Assembly (NCBI RefSeq): GCF_900176255.2
Contig: NZ_FXEG02000005.1
Coordinates: 248,001 to 312,000, forward strand
DNA: 64,000 bases
DNA from: Mycobacterium ahvazicum
GTDB lineage: Bacteria > Actinomycetota > Actinomycetes > Mycobacteriales > Mycobacteriaceae
Direction: 5' to 3'
Position 1 is the first letter of the stretch. The number at the start of each line of letters is the position of its first letter. Under the pieces are notes generated by a model, which worked only from the letters and a program-made list of their open reading frames with translations, had not been told where the DNA came from and searched no databases. Shown piece by piece: positions 33,540-42,128 of this stretch. A program made the position numbers and the translations under genes.

Positions 33540-34148
33540 TCAGGACGGACGGGGGAACAACGCGGCTTCGACCATTTCGCAAATGGTGTGCCCCAGATGC
33601 AGGCACGCTTCCTGAATCCGGCCGGTGTCGGCACTGGGCACCCGGATGCAGATCTGGGCCACGTCGGCGACCTTGCCGCCGCGGGCGCCGGTCAGCGTCA
33701 CGGTCGTCATCCCCGCCTGACCGGCCGCCTCGAGCGCGCGCACCACGTTGGGTGAGTTGCCCGAGGTGGTCAGGCCGACCACCACGTCGCCGGCGCGGCC
33801 GGCCGCCAGCACCTGGCGGGCGAACACCTCGTCGTAGGAGTAGTCGTTGCCGATCGCGGTGATCGCCGCGGTGGCGTCGGGAAGGCTCAGCGCGGCCAGG
33901 CCCGGTCGGTCGAACGCGAAGCGGCCCATCAGCTCGGCGGCCAGATGCCCGGCGTCTTGAGCCGAGCCGCCGTTGCCGAAGAAGATCACCTTGCCGTCGG
34001 CGCGCAGCGCGTCGATGATCACCCGCGCCACCTCGACGGTCTGCGCCGCGAACTCGCCCGACTGCATCTGCTGCTTGACGGCGATCGTGTCCGCCAGCCG
34101 GGCCTGGACCGTCTCCACACTCGGCGCGACGACATCCGAGGTGCTCAT
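33540..34148 (-). CDS. gmhA: Sedoheptulose-7-phosphate isomerase (SIS domain)
   Basis: 202 residues from the ATG at 34148, whose ATGA overlaps the hddA stop; an ATG at 34157 is also in frame. It isomerises sedoheptulose 7-phosphate to D-glycero-D-manno-heptose 7-phosphate. SIS-domain features: VIFFGNGGSAQDAGHLAAELMGRF (region) with the Ser/Asp active-site loop, GLTTSGNSPNVVRALE, and HLGHTICEMVEAALF. Middle gene of a three-gene minus-strand operon. Confidence 0.9.
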   Translation of the reverse strand: MSTSDVVAPSVETVQARLADTIAVKQQMQSGEFAAQTVEVARVIIDALRADGKVIFFGNGGSAQDAGHLAAELMGRFAFDRPGLAALSLPDATAAITAIGNDYSYDEVFARQVLAAGRAGDVVVGLTTSGNSPNVVRALEAAGQAGMTTVTLTGARGGKVADVAQICIRVPSADTGRIQEACLHLGHTICEMVEAALFPRPS

Positions 34149-35161
34149 GCCTGCCATGTGGTCAATCCCTTGCTCTCAAAAGCGAATTCGGTGATCGTGG
34201 CCCCCGCGCCCTCGAGGGCCTCGATGAGGCGGTGCTTCTTGGTGAAGTCGCAGAACAGCAGGATGTAACCACCGCCGCCGGCGCCGGTGATCTTGCCGCC
34301 GAGGGCGCCGTTGTGCAACGCGAGGTCGTACAGTTCGTCGATGCGCGGGTTGGTGATGTAGGGCGACATCCGCTTCTTCTGGATCCACGCCTCGCCGAGC
34401 AGGGCGCCGAAGTCGTTGAGCTTGCCGGTCAGCAGGGCGGCCTTCATCGCCACCGCCAGATCCTTCTGCGCGCGCAGCCCGGCGAGCGTGTCGTCGGCAC
34501 CCGTGGTGGCGCGGCGGGTTTGGTCCTCGATCACTCGCGCGGAGTCGCGGGTGATGCCCGTGTAGCAGAGCAGCAGGCTGAGTTCGAGCTCGAACGCGAT
34601 CTCGTCGCGGACCCGCAGCGGGTTGACGATCACCCGGTCGCTGAACTCGATGAAGTTGAATCCGCCGAACGTCGCCGCGTACATGTCCTGCAGGCCGCCG
34701 GCGATGCCGAGGTCGTCACGCTCGATGGCGCAGGCCAGCTGGGCGGTCTCGTATTCGCCCATCGGCGCCCGGTAGTGCTCGGCGAGCAGGCCGGTGAGCG
34801 CGACCATCATCGTCGACGACGAACCCAGCCCGGATCCGGGCGGCGCGCTCGACCGCAGCACCAGGTCGTAGCCGTCCGTCCCGTCGCGGCCGAACCGCCG
34901 CACCGCGGCCTTGATCAGGTCCAGGCTGCCGTCGTAGAGGATTTCGCTGTCGAGCGTCATCTCGTGGGTGGTCTTGAAGTCCACCGACTCGATGCTCACC
35001 TTGCGATCGGTCCGCGGGGTCAGCGATCCGTAGGCGAAGCGGTCGATCGTCGCCGAAAGAACACAGCCACCCTCGAGCTCCGGGAAAGGCGGGACGTCGG
35101 TGCCGCCGCCGGCGAACGAGATCCGCAGCGGTGCCCGGGCGCGGATTCGTGGGCGTGTCAT
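34145..35161 (-). CDS. hddA: D-glycero-alpha-D-manno-heptose-7-phosphate kinase (GHMP)
   Basis: 338 residues. GHMP-family kinase phosphorylating heptose 7-phosphate at C1. Motif 1 is APLRISFAGGGTDVPPF, motif 2 is the ATP-binding SSAPPGSGLGSSSTMMV, and motif 3 is GGKITGAGGGGYILLF. Closest known relative by name: M. tuberculosis HddA (Rv0115). First gene of hddA-gmhA-gmhB. The expected nucleotidyltransferase (HddC) is not in the operon and not in the window, so the route to GDP- or ADP-heptose is incomplete here. The 81 bases between it and the next gene (35162-35242) show nothing else. Confidence 0.92.
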   Translation of the reverse strand: MTRPRIRARAPLRISFAGGGTDVPPFPELEGGCVLSATIDRFAYGSLTPRTDRKVSIESVDFKTTHEMTLDSEILYDGSLDLIKAAVRRFGRDGTDGYDLVLRSSAPPGSGLGSSSTMMVALTGLLAEHYRAPMGEYETAQLACAIERDDLGIAGGLQDMYAATFGGFNFIEFSDRVIVNPLRVRDEIAFELELSLLLCYTGITRDSARVIEDQTRRATTGADDTLAGLRAQKDLAVAMKAALLTGKLNDFGALLGEAWIQKKRMSPYITNPRIDELYDLALHNGALGGKITGAGGGGYILLFCDFTKKHRLIEALEGAGATITEFAFESKGLTTWQA

Positions 35162-35242
35162 CCGAAGTCCCCTCCGAGGTGAATCGCTGTGCCGACGGTC
35201 GCGAGCCTAACAGGCTAACCAGCAGGTTTGTCCTGGTTTGGG

Positions 35243-35944
35243 CTACGCGTAGGGGTTTGCCGGAGCGGGGACGGGCGTGACGGAAACGGCCCGCAGCGTC
35301 GGGATCGGCGGGGTGTGAGGCTGGCGCTGCGCGGGCGTGATCACGCCCTCCACCTTCAGCCAGGTGTTGTCGGCAAAGTGCAACGTGCTGCCGCCGTCGT
35401 GGTCACGCAGATGGATGCGGGCCAGTTGGGCGTCGGCGGCGCAACAGATGATCACGATGCGGGCCAGGTCGATGCCGCCGGGTTCGTTGAGGGCGAAACC
35501 GGTCACCGTGATCAGCCGGTTGTTCAGCGAGCCGGTGCTGTCGTTGGCCGAGCGCACCACCGCCTCGGCCAGCGAGATCTCGGGCGCACGCCCCGGCGGT
35601 AACGGCGGAAATGCCACGCGCAGAACGTCATTGGAGACGTTGGTCACCGTGGCGGCCTGGGGCCGCAGGGCCGGTGGCGTCACGAAGCACAGCACCACGA
35701 TGGGTATGGCGAGCAACCACACCACGCCGCCGCGATGGGCATGCCCGTCGTCGTGATCGCGGCCGCCGCTGCGCACGTCGCCGACGATGGACACCAGCGC
35801 GAGCGCGATCAGCAACGCGGCGGTGAGCACCAGCCACGGCAGCAGCGACGGCTTGACGTAGCGGGTGAACACGCCGGTGGCCACGATCAGCGCGACGCTC
35901 AGCCCGACCAGCAGCAGGATCGTGTTCTCGGTTTCGCGCTTCAT
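35243..35944 (-). CDS. TIGR03943-family membrane protein (DUF1980-type permease partner)
   Basis: 233 residues from the ATG at 35944, whose ATGA overlaps the stop of the upstream permease gene. Three hydrophobic segments lie in the first 100 residues, with a His/Asp-rich loop (GGRDHDDGHAHRGG, about 60-73) that could bind metal. After that comes an extracytoplasmic beta-rich domain carrying a CC pair (IVIICCAADAQLARI). Proteins of this family (B. subtilis YcgQ type) are almost always encoded next to a DUF318 permease, as here. The transported substrate is not established; a zinc link is suggested by the box at 36972. Confidence 0.8.
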   Translation of the reverse strand: MKRETENTILLLVGLSVALIVATGVFTRYVKPSLLPWLVLTAALLIALALVSIVGDVRSGGRDHDDGHAHRGGVVWLLAIPIVVLCFVTPPALRPQAATVTNVSNDVLRVAFPPLPPGRAPEISLAEAVVRSANDSTGSLNNRLITVTGFALNEPGGIDLARIVIICCAADAQLARIHLRDHDGGSTLHFADNTWLKVEGVITPAQRQPHTPPIPTLRAVSVTPVPAPANPYA

Positions 35945-36903
35945 CGAGAACCGCCCAGCAGCAGCACGCCGACCGCGGTGGCCACCACGGTGGCGACGAC
36001 GAAGGTCGCGGGTCCGAAGCGGGTGGCGAACGCCCGGCCGAACATGCCGGCCTGCATCGCCAGCAGCTTGACGTCGACGGCGGGCCCGACCACCAGGAAC
36101 ACCAGCCGCGGAATCAGCGGCAGCATCGTCAGGCTGGATGCCACGAACGCGTCGGCCTCCGAGCACACGGCCAGCGTGACGGCCAGCGCCGCCATCACGA
36201 CGACGCCGAGCACCAGATGCGCGCCGACGTTTTCGAAGATCCACGGCGGCACCAGCACGTGCAGGGCCGCCGCGGCGGCGGCTCCCACCACCAGATAGGC
36301 CGCCGCCTGCAGAAAGTCGTGCCGGGCCACTTCGCAGAACACCAGCCACTTCGACCGCGCCTCCGGGCGGTGCGAGTCGTGCGCCGCGAGCCGGCGGGTG
36401 ATCCATTCGGCGCGACCCCACCGCGACCAGGCCCAGCCCATCACCACCGCGGTCAGCAACGACGCGGCGACCCGCGCGACGACCATCTTCGGCTGACCCG
36501 GGAACGCGACGGCCGTCGCGACCACCACGACCGGGTTGATCGCGGGTGCGGCGAGCATGAACGTCAACGCCGCCGCTCCGGCGGCGCCGCCGTCGCCGAA
36601 GAGTCGGCGAGCCACCGGCACCGAGCCGCACTCGCATCCGGGCAGGGCGGCCCCGGCCACACCGGCGGCGAGGACTGCGGCCGCGGACCGGCGCGGCAGC
36701 ATGCGCGCCAGCCGTTCGGGCGGCACGAACACCGCGATCAATCCGCTGACCACCACGCCTAAGCCCAGAAACGGCAAGGCCTGGACGAAGACGCCACAGA
36801 ACACGGTGCCCGCGGTGGATAAGGCGGTGCTGTTGACGACGACGGCGCGCAACCACGTCCCCGCGATCGCGAACCCCACCAAACCGAAGACCAGGACTTC
36901 CAT
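35941..36903 (-). CDS. DUF318-family permease
   Basis: 320 residues from the ATG at 36903 (a GTG/ATG start at 36936 would add 11 residues). Polytopic, about eight to nine hydrophobic segments. The conserved signature GAALPGCECGSVPVARRL (two Cys spaced by one residue) and FMLAAPAINPVVVVAT, plus a second half-repeat VCSEADAFVASS, define the DUF318/YraQ permease family. First gene of a two-gene operon, 69 bases downstream of a Zur/Fur-like box. It may export or import a metal ion or metal complex; this is inference from the operator. Confidence 0.85.
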   Translation of the reverse strand: MEVLVFGLVGFAIAGTWLRAVVVNSTALSTAGTVFCGVFVQALPFLGLGVVVSGLIAVFVPPERLARMLPRRSAAAVLAAGVAGAALPGCECGSVPVARRLFGDGGAAGAAALTFMLAAPAINPVVVVATAVAFPGQPKMVVARVAASLLTAVVMGWAWSRWGRAEWITRRLAAHDSHRPEARSKWLVFCEVARHDFLQAAAYLVVGAAAAAALHVLVPPWIFENVGAHLVLGVVVMAALAVTLAVCSEADAFVASSLTMLPLIPRLVFLVVGPAVDVKLLAMQAGMFGRAFATRFGPATFVVATVVATAVGVLLLGGSR

Positions 36904-36971
36904 GGACCCGAAACGTGCTCGACGCTCGGCCCTCATCTACCGCACCCGGCCTGGAACTTCATGACCATTGA

Positions 36972-36986
36972 TGAAAATGATTATCA
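36972..36986. promoter_or_regulatory. Zur/Fur-type operator
   Basis: TGAAAATGATTATCA forms an inverted repeat TGANAAT-N-ATTNTCA with six of seven arm positions paired. It closely matches the mycobacterial Zur box (TGAAAATNATTTTCA type); Fur-family boxes are similar. It lies 69 bases ahead of the permease ATG and 69 bases ahead of the divergent methyltransferase ATG, so it could control both. Confidence 0.72.
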
Positions 36987-37055
36987 CTGTGACGGGCCCT
37001 GCGCCCGCACCCGGGCCACCGGCGCGGCGGGGCGGTCCACTAGCGTCGAAACACA

Positions 37056-37814
37056 ATGAGCCAGGATCCGGTCGAGACGACCCGCGGCCTCATGAGCCAG
37101 ACCGCCCAGCTGCGACACGGTTTTCTCGACGTGTTGGGTGAATCGACCAGTGCGCCGGTGCCGACCGTGGCGCAACGCGCCATGAACAGCCCGTTCGTCG
37201 CAACGGTCTACGAACGGCTGTGGCGGCCGACCGCCTTCTACGCGGCCAGTGGCCTCACCCACCGGGCCGAACAGCGCCGGGCGGCATCGGCCCTGCATCT
37301 GGGGACCGCTCACCGGTTGCTCGATGTCGCTTGCGGCCCAGGCAATTTCACCGCCCCCCTGGCCGCCGAACTGCCCGACGGCGGTCTGGCGGTCGGATTC
37401 GATATCTCCGAGTCGATGCTGACCCGCGCCGTCGCCGACAACAGCGGCCCGCACACCTGCTATGTCCGCGGCGATGCCCGCATGCTGCCGTTCGGCGACG
37501 AAACCTTCGACGCTGTTTTCTGTTTCGGTGCGCTGTACCTGATGCCCGAGCCGTTCCGGGTGGCCGCCGAGATGGTGCGGGTACTCAAACCCGGTGGCCG
37601 GATCGCGATCTTGACCAGCTATGCGCCGGAATCGGCCGCGGTGCGTCGACTGATGACCGCCGTCGCGCGCAGCATCGGGCTCACGGTGTTCGGCCGGCGC
37701 GACTTCGTCGACCTGTTCTCGTCGGCCGGGCTCGTCGACATCGAACAGCAGACGCAGCGCGCGGTGCAGTTCGTCGTCGCGGCTAAGCCGGCGGTCACCA
37801 CCCAGGAGGCCTAG
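37056..37814 (+). CDS. Class I SAM-dependent methyltransferase
   Basis: 252 residues. Methyltransf_11 domain at about 85-190: LLDVACGPGNFTAPLAAEL (SAM glycine loop), GFDISESMLTRAV with the ribose-binding acidic residue, GDARMLPFGDETFDAVFCFGALYL and VLKPGGRIAILTSY. The N-terminal 60 residues look helical and may cap the substrate site. Small-molecule methylation (UbiE-like) is the best general guess. Divergent from the permease operon across a 119-base region containing the metal box. Confidence 0.85.
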   Translation: MSQDPVETTRGLMSQTAQLRHGFLDVLGESTSAPVPTVAQRAMNSPFVATVYERLWRPTAFYAASGLTHRAEQRRAASALHLGTAHRLLDVACGPGNFTAPLAAELPDGGLAVGFDISESMLTRAVADNSGPHTCYVRGDARMLPFGDETFDAVFCFGALYLMPEPFRVAAEMVRVLKPGGRIAILTSYAPESAAVRRLMTAVARSIGLTVFGRRDFVDLFSSAGLVDIEQQTQRAVQFVVAAKPAVTTQEA

Positions 37815-37834
37815 AAAACGGCCTGGGAAGCCGC

Positions 37835-38086
37835 CTAGGAAGCCGCCTTGCCGACACCGAGAATCCGGACCACCGGCGTGCCCTCTTCGCACTCGAGGAC
37901 CCACGGATCGCCACCGTTGACGGGCTCAGAGGTGAGCCTGAACATGACCGGCAAGCCGGCCCGCCGCGACATCTGCGTGCATTCCACCTGGAACAGCCGG
38001 TAATCGCCGTCTTCGCCGACGGCCAGTGAGAAGCCCGGCTGAACGGATTCGACCGGGACCTTCTGCAAGTAGTACTTCGTGCTCAT
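37835..38086 (-). CDS. Small conserved-looking hypothetical protein
   Basis: 83 residues from the ATG at 38086. Mixed charge, no signal peptide or membrane segment. It has a strand-rich pattern with two Cys residues (VECTQMS and VLECEEG). I do not recognise the family. It lies convergent to the methyltransferase (20-base gap) and upstream of nmtR on the same strand, with 109 bases between. Codon use resembles its neighbours, so it is probably a real gene. Confidence 0.5.
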   Translation of the reverse strand: MSTKYYLQKVPVESVQPGFSLAVGEDGDYRLFQVECTQMSRRAGLPVMFRLTSEPVNGGDPWVLECEEGTPVVRILGVGKAAS

Positions 38087-38195
38087 CCCCAACACATTAG
38101 AGCCGAGACCGTCTCTAATCCGCGGCCGAAACACGCTCTTATCGAATGTTCAGCCAAATTTTTCCGACCGCACCGCCGATCGCGGTCCCGACCGG

Positions 38196-38549
38196 CTACG
38201 CCGTCGTCTCGGTGGCGCCCAGGCGCAGGTGCTCGATGTGGTACACGGCCTCGTCGAGCAGTTGGGCGACGTGGTTGTCGTAGAGGCGGTAGACGATGTT
38301 GCGGCCGTTGCGGTCGCCGGCAACCAGCCCCAGGGCGCGCAGCAGCCGCAATTGGTGAGACACCGCCGGCTGTTCCATGCCGACCGCCGTGGACAGTTCG
38401 CCGACCGAGCATGGCGATTGCCGTAGCCGGGTCAGGATCATCAGCCGGTTGGGCGAGGCCAGCGCTTGCAGTGTCTCGGCGATCTTGATGGCCGAGACCG
38501 AGTCAAGCGTGGCCGGTGGCGTCACCCTGCCGTCGACTCCGTGCCCCAT
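38196..38549 (-). CDS. nmtR: Ni/Co-sensing ArsR/SmtB repressor
   Basis: 117 residues from the ATG at 38549, giving the N-terminus MGHGV that in NmtR supplies Gly2 and His3 as nickel ligands. The other published NmtR ligands Asp91, His93, His104 and His107 are all in place; positions 109 and 116 are Arg and Thr rather than His. Winged helix with recognition segment MEQPAVSHQLRLLRALGLV. It represses an adjacent Ni/Co exporter and lets go when Ni or Co binds. Divergent from ctpJ, unlike the arrangement in M. tuberculosis. Operator candidates are in the 99-base gap. Confidence 0.93.
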   Translation of the reverse strand: MGHGVDGRVTPPATLDSVSAIKIAETLQALASPNRLMILTRLRQSPCSVGELSTAVGMEQPAVSHQLRLLRALGLVAGDRNGRNIVYRLYDNHVAQLLDEAVYHIEHLRLGATETTA

Positions 38550-38588
38550 CTCCCCATTGAAGCACGCGCCCACAAACTGATGTGACAT

Positions 38589-38613
38589 ATGTAGAGCTTT
38601 ACATGTATACATG
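38589..38613. promoter_or_regulatory. Candidate NmtR operator: nested inverted repeats
   Basis: Between nmtR and ctpJ lie ATGTA-N6-TACAT (38589-38604) and, overlapping it, the perfect 12-bp palindrome CATGTATACATG (38602-38613). AT-rich inverted repeats are typical ArsR/SmtB operators. The placement would let NmtR control its own gene and ctpJ from one site. Confidence 0.6.
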
Positions 38614-38648
38614 CATAGGTGAATCGCCCCAAGAAGGAGGCCGCTTCG

Positions 38649-40598
38649 ATGACGTGCACAACCGCGCAGCCGACGCGCACGCGCTCGTCGGACACCCGGC
38701 GCTCACCCGTCTCGGGTCTGTGGTCGGTCGCGTCGATCCGGTGGGCGACGGTCGCCCTGGCCCTGTTCGTGGCCGGGCTCGCGGCTCAGTTGCTGGGCGC
38801 TCCTACCTGGGCTTGGTGGGTCTTGTATCTAGCCTGCTACCTGACCGGCGGCTGGGAACCGGCCTGGGAAGGCTTGCAGGCGTTGCGTTCTCGCACGCTC
38901 GACGTCGATCTGCTGATGGTCCTTGCCGCGATCGGCGCCGCGAGCATCGGCCAGGTCTTCGACGGCGCGTTGTTGATCGTCATTTTCGCCACGTCCGGTG
39001 CATTGGAGGACGCGGCGACCAAACGCACCGAGGATTCGGTCAAGGGATTGCTCGACCTGGCACCCGAACGCGCCATCCGCCTGGCCGCCGACGGGATCGA
39101 AGAATCGGTCCACGCCACCGAACTGCGCGTCGGCGACCTCGTCAGCGTGCGCCCCGGTGAGCGCGTCTGCGCCGACGGTGTCGTTGTCGACGGCGCCTCC
39201 GATGTCGACCAGTCGTCGGTGACCGGGGAACCGATGCCGGTCGCGAAGGCAGCCCACGACGAAGTTTTCGCCGGAACCCTCAATGGCGCTGGGGCACTTC
39301 GTGTTCGCGTCACCAAGGACCCCTCCGACACCGTCGTCGCCCGTATCGTTGCCCTGGTCGCGGCGGCATCGGCCACCAAAGCCAAGACGCAACTGTTCAT
39401 CGAGAAGGTCGAGCAACGCTATTCCGTCGGCGTCGTCGTGGCGACGCTCGCCCTGTTCGCGGTCCCGCTGATCCTCGGCGCCGACCTCCGGTCCACGCTG
39501 CTTCGGGCAATGACGTTCATGATCGTGGCATCGCCGTGTGCGGTGGTGTTGGCGACCATGCCGCCGCTGCTCTCGGCGATCGCCAACGCCGGGCGCCGCG
39601 GTGTGCTGGTCAAGTCGGCGGTTGCGATGGAGCACCTTGCCGACACCACCCTGGTGACGATCGACAAGACCGGCACGCTGACGACGGGAACGCCGCGACT
39701 CAGCGGCATCGCCGTGATCGAGGACTGCTACAGCGACGACGACGTGCTGCGAATAGCCGCCAGCGCAGAGCAATTCAGCGAACATCCGCTCGGGCGCGCG
39801 ATCGTCGCCGCCGCCCGCGCACGCAAGCTGCCCGTTGCCGAAGCCACCGATTTCCAGGCCCTGCCCGGTCGGGGCGTGCGCGCGTGTGTCAGCGACCGCA
39901 GCATCGAAGTGCTGAGCCCGCGCGCATTTCAGAGCAACCCCGCCGCGGCGAGCGACCTCGAACGCCAAGGCACCACGGCCGTTCTCGTCGTCGTCGATGC
40001 TGCGCCGGTGGGCGTTCTCGGACTCGACGACACCGTGCGCGAGGGAAGCCAGAGCGTGGTCGGCGCTATCGTCGCGATCACCGCGGGACCGCCGGTCCTG
40101 CTGACCGGTGATACTCGCCTCGCGGCAGAGCAGCTGGCCGCGCAGGTCGGGATCACCGATGTCCGAGCCGACCTGCTGCCCGAGGACAAGGTCGCCGCCG
40201 TGCGCCAACTGCAGGCCGACGGCCACCGGGTGTTGCTGGTCGGCGACGGCATCAACGACGCGCCCGCGATGGCCGCCGCGCACGCCTCGATTGCCATGGG
40301 CCGCAACGGCGCCGACCTCACCCTGGAAACCGCCGACGCCGTCACCGTCCGGGACGAACTCACGACGATCCCGGCCGTCGTTGCGCTGGCCCGTCGGGCT
40401 CGCCGGGTGGTGATCGCCAATCTGGCCATCGCGGCGGCCTTCATCACCGGACTCGTCGTCTGGGACCTGTTCGGCCACCTGCCGCTTCCCCTCGGCGTGG
40501 CGGGCCACGAGGGTTCGACCATCGTCGTCGCGCTTAACGGATTGCGACTCCTGAGCGGGCGGGCCTGGCCGACGGCTGCCGATGCGCCCGGATCGTGA
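38649..40598 (+). CDS. ctpJ: P1B4-type Ni/Co/Zn-exporting ATPase
   Basis: 649 residues from the ATG at 38649, which has AGGAGG eight bases upstream. Heavy-metal P-type ATPase without an N-terminal metal-binding domain. About six to eight membrane helices. SPC metal-site motif in TM segment (about residue 295), phosphorylation site DKTGTLT (about 338), EHPLGRAIV, GDGINDAPAM, and HEGST in the last helices (about 619). SPC together with HEGS/GT marks subgroup P1B4, whose members export Co2+, Ni2+ or Zn2+. It corresponds to CtpJ (Rv3743c), the known NmtR target. Confidence 0.93.
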   Translation: MTCTTAQPTRTRSSDTRRSPVSGLWSVASIRWATVALALFVAGLAAQLLGAPTWAWWVLYLACYLTGGWEPAWEGLQALRSRTLDVDLLMVLAAIGAASIGQVFDGALLIVIFATSGALEDAATKRTEDSVKGLLDLAPERAIRLAADGIEESVHATELRVGDLVSVRPGERVCADGVVVDGASDVDQSSVTGEPMPVAKAAHDEVFAGTLNGAGALRVRVTKDPSDTVVARIVALVAAASATKAKTQLFIEKVEQRYSVGVVVATLALFAVPLILGADLRSTLLRAMTFMIVASPCAVVLATMPPLLSAIANAGRRGVLVKSAVAMEHLADTTLVTIDKTGTLTTGTPRLSGIAVIEDCYSDDDVLRIAASAEQFSEHPLGRAIVAAARARKLPVAEATDFQALPGRGVRACVSDRSIEVLSPRAFQSNPAAASDLERQGTTAVLVVVDAAPVGVLGLDDTVREGSQSVVGAIVAITAGPPVLLTGDTRLAAEQLAAQVGITDVRADLLPEDKVAAVRQLQADGHRVLLVGDGINDAPAMAAAHASIAMGRNGADLTLETADAVTVRDELTTIPAVVALARRARRVVIANLAIAAAFITGLVVWDLFGHLPLPLGVAGHEGSTIVVALNGLRLLSGRAWPTAADAPGS

Positions 40599-40673
40599 TG
40601 TAACGGATTGCCGATCGTTACCGAAGACAGGGGCAGTGCATGGCTGTGCACTTCCCCGAATCCTAGGAGCGAT

Positions 40674-41156
40674 ATGACCGCACTGATGATGTTCCGCCCA
40701 CGTCACTCCACCGCTGCATGGGCAGATTTCATCAATGCGGCTTCCGGGGCGGTTCGCCCATTGGCGGTTGCGGCCGGCGTCCTCGCGGCCGCAGCGACGC
40801 TGCCTGCGCTCGCCCAGGCCGACACGTCCAATGACCCCATCACCGCCGCGCTGGGCGGCCTAGGGAACGGCACCAACGGCTCACTGACCAACGCGCTTGC
40901 CGGCATCGGCCAGTCAATCTGCCCATCGCTGGTCAAGCCGGGTGCAACCCTCGCGTCGGTGGCGTCGCAACTGGGTGCAACCAAAGGACTTTCGCCGACC
41001 ATGGCCGGGTTGGTCGCCAGCATGGCGATACAGATGGAATGCCCGGGCATGATGACATCAGTGGCCAACGGAAAGATGCCGTTCCCGCTGCAAGTTCCCG
41101 GCGCCAATCCGTCCCTTGGCCCCGCCGCGCCGGGCTTGTTCTCGTTGGGTCGCTAA
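40674..41156 (+). CDS. Secreted DUF732-like protein
   Basis: 160 residues from the ATG at 40674 with AGGAG five bases upstream. A long signal peptide (about 50 residues) ends near ALAQADTS. The mature part has GIGQSICPSLVKPG and IQMECPGMM, a Cys pair spaced as in the mycobacterial DUF732 helical secreted proteins, followed by a Pro/Gly-rich tail. Function unknown; probably exported to the envelope. Position 76 bases after ctpJ on the same strand allows co-transcription with the metal exporter, though nothing shows a functional link. Confidence 0.65.
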   Translation: MTALMMFRPRHSTAAWADFINAASGAVRPLAVAAGVLAAAATLPALAQADTSNDPITAALGGLGNGTNGSLTNALAGIGQSICPSLVKPGATLASVASQLGATKGLSPTMAGLVASMAIQMECPGMMTSVANGKMPFPLQVPGANPSLGPAAPGLFSLGR

Positions 41157-41209
41157 CCCCTGCCACTACTGAGTTCCCGCGCCAAACGGTCGGCGATATG
41201 GTTGTCCCC

Positions 41210-42055
41210 ATGACGAGCTCCGTTGGCAGAGTGGCCGGCAAAGTCGCGTTCATCACGGGTGCTGCGCGCGGCCAAGGCCGAGAACACGCCGTCCGCCTCG
41301 CCGAGGAAGGCGCCGACATCATCGCCGTGGATCTGTGCGGCGACGTCGAGGGCGTGAGCTATCCGGGAGCCACGGAGGCCGATCTCGAGGAAACCGTGGC
41401 GCTGGTCGAGAAGTTGGACCGGCGCATCGTGGCCGCCACCGCCGATGTCAGAAACCTCGCGAGCCTGCGTGAGGCGTTGCAGCGCGGGATCGACGAGTTG
41501 GGTCGCCCCGACGTGGTGATCGCCAACGCCGGCATCAGCGGCAGTCCCGCACCCGCCGCGATGATCGAGGAAGCCGCCTGGCAGACGATGCTCGACATCA
41601 ATCTCACCGGGGTCTGGCACACCGTCAAGGTGGCGATACCGCATATGTCCGACGGCCGCGGCGGGTCCATCATCCTGGTGAGCTCCATGTTGGGGCTGCG
41701 CGGCGGCGGGTACATGGCGCACTACGCCTCGGCCAAGCACGGCGTGGTCGGCTTGATGAATTCGCTCGCGAATGAGCTTGCGCCGCAATTGATTCGAGTC
41801 AATTCGATTCATCCCGGCAACATCCGGACGCCGATGATCGACAACGAGCCGTTCCACCGCATGCTACGGCCCGACCTCCCCAACCCCACGATCGACGACA
41901 CGGCCGCCGTGCTCGGCCACTTCCATATGCTGCCGGTGCCCGTCATCGATGCGCGCGCGGTCAGTAACGCGGTGCTGTTTCTCGCCTCCGACGAGTCGCA
42001 GTACATCACCGGCGCCGCGCTGCCGATCGATGCGGGGGCTGTCGCGAAGTTCTAG
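41210..42055 (+). CDS. Mycofactocin-type short-chain dehydrogenase/reductase
   Basis: 281 residues from ATG 41210; ATG 41198 would add four residues. SDR fold: VAFITGAARGQGREHAV (NAD-binding), DVRN, ANAGIS, catalytic Ser in SIILVSSMLG, YASAK, and NSIHPGNIRTPM. The ARGQGREHA cofactor loop and the insert around EADLEETVALVEK are those of the mycofactocin-dependent SDR group (TIGR03971), which keep NAD bound and use mycofactocin as external electron carrier. Substrate unknown, probably an alcohol or hydroxy-lipid. Confidence 0.85.
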   Translation: MTSSVGRVAGKVAFITGAARGQGREHAVRLAEEGADIIAVDLCGDVEGVSYPGATEADLEETVALVEKLDRRIVAATADVRNLASLREALQRGIDELGRPDVVIANAGISGSPAPAAMIEEAAWQTMLDINLTGVWHTVKVAIPHMSDGRGGSIILVSSMLGLRGGGYMAHYASAKHGVVGLMNSLANELAPQLIRVNSIHPGNIRTPMIDNEPFHRMLRPDLPNPTIDDTAAVLGHFHMLPVPVIDARAVSNAVLFLASDESQYITGAALPIDAGAVAKF

Positions 42056-42106
42056 CCCGGGCGGACCCCCGCTTTCACGCGAGCGGCGCGCGCCCGCATT
42101 GGCTAC

Positions 42107-42128
42107 TATCTACGTATGCATGCAGATA
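42107..42128. promoter_or_regulatory. Candidate KmtR operator across the kmtR start
   Basis: TATCT (42107-42111) and AGATA (42124-42128) are perfect inverted arms of a 22-base imperfect palindrome (7 of 11 arm positions pair) rich in GTATGCATGC. It covers the kmtR start codon at 42116, which fits autorepression of kmtR and the CDF exporter behind it. Confidence 0.55.

Noticed and set aside
38829..40706. 625-codon minus-strand frame opposite ctpJ
   Set aside because: CtpJ has every P-type ATPase motif in order; the opposite frame has none.
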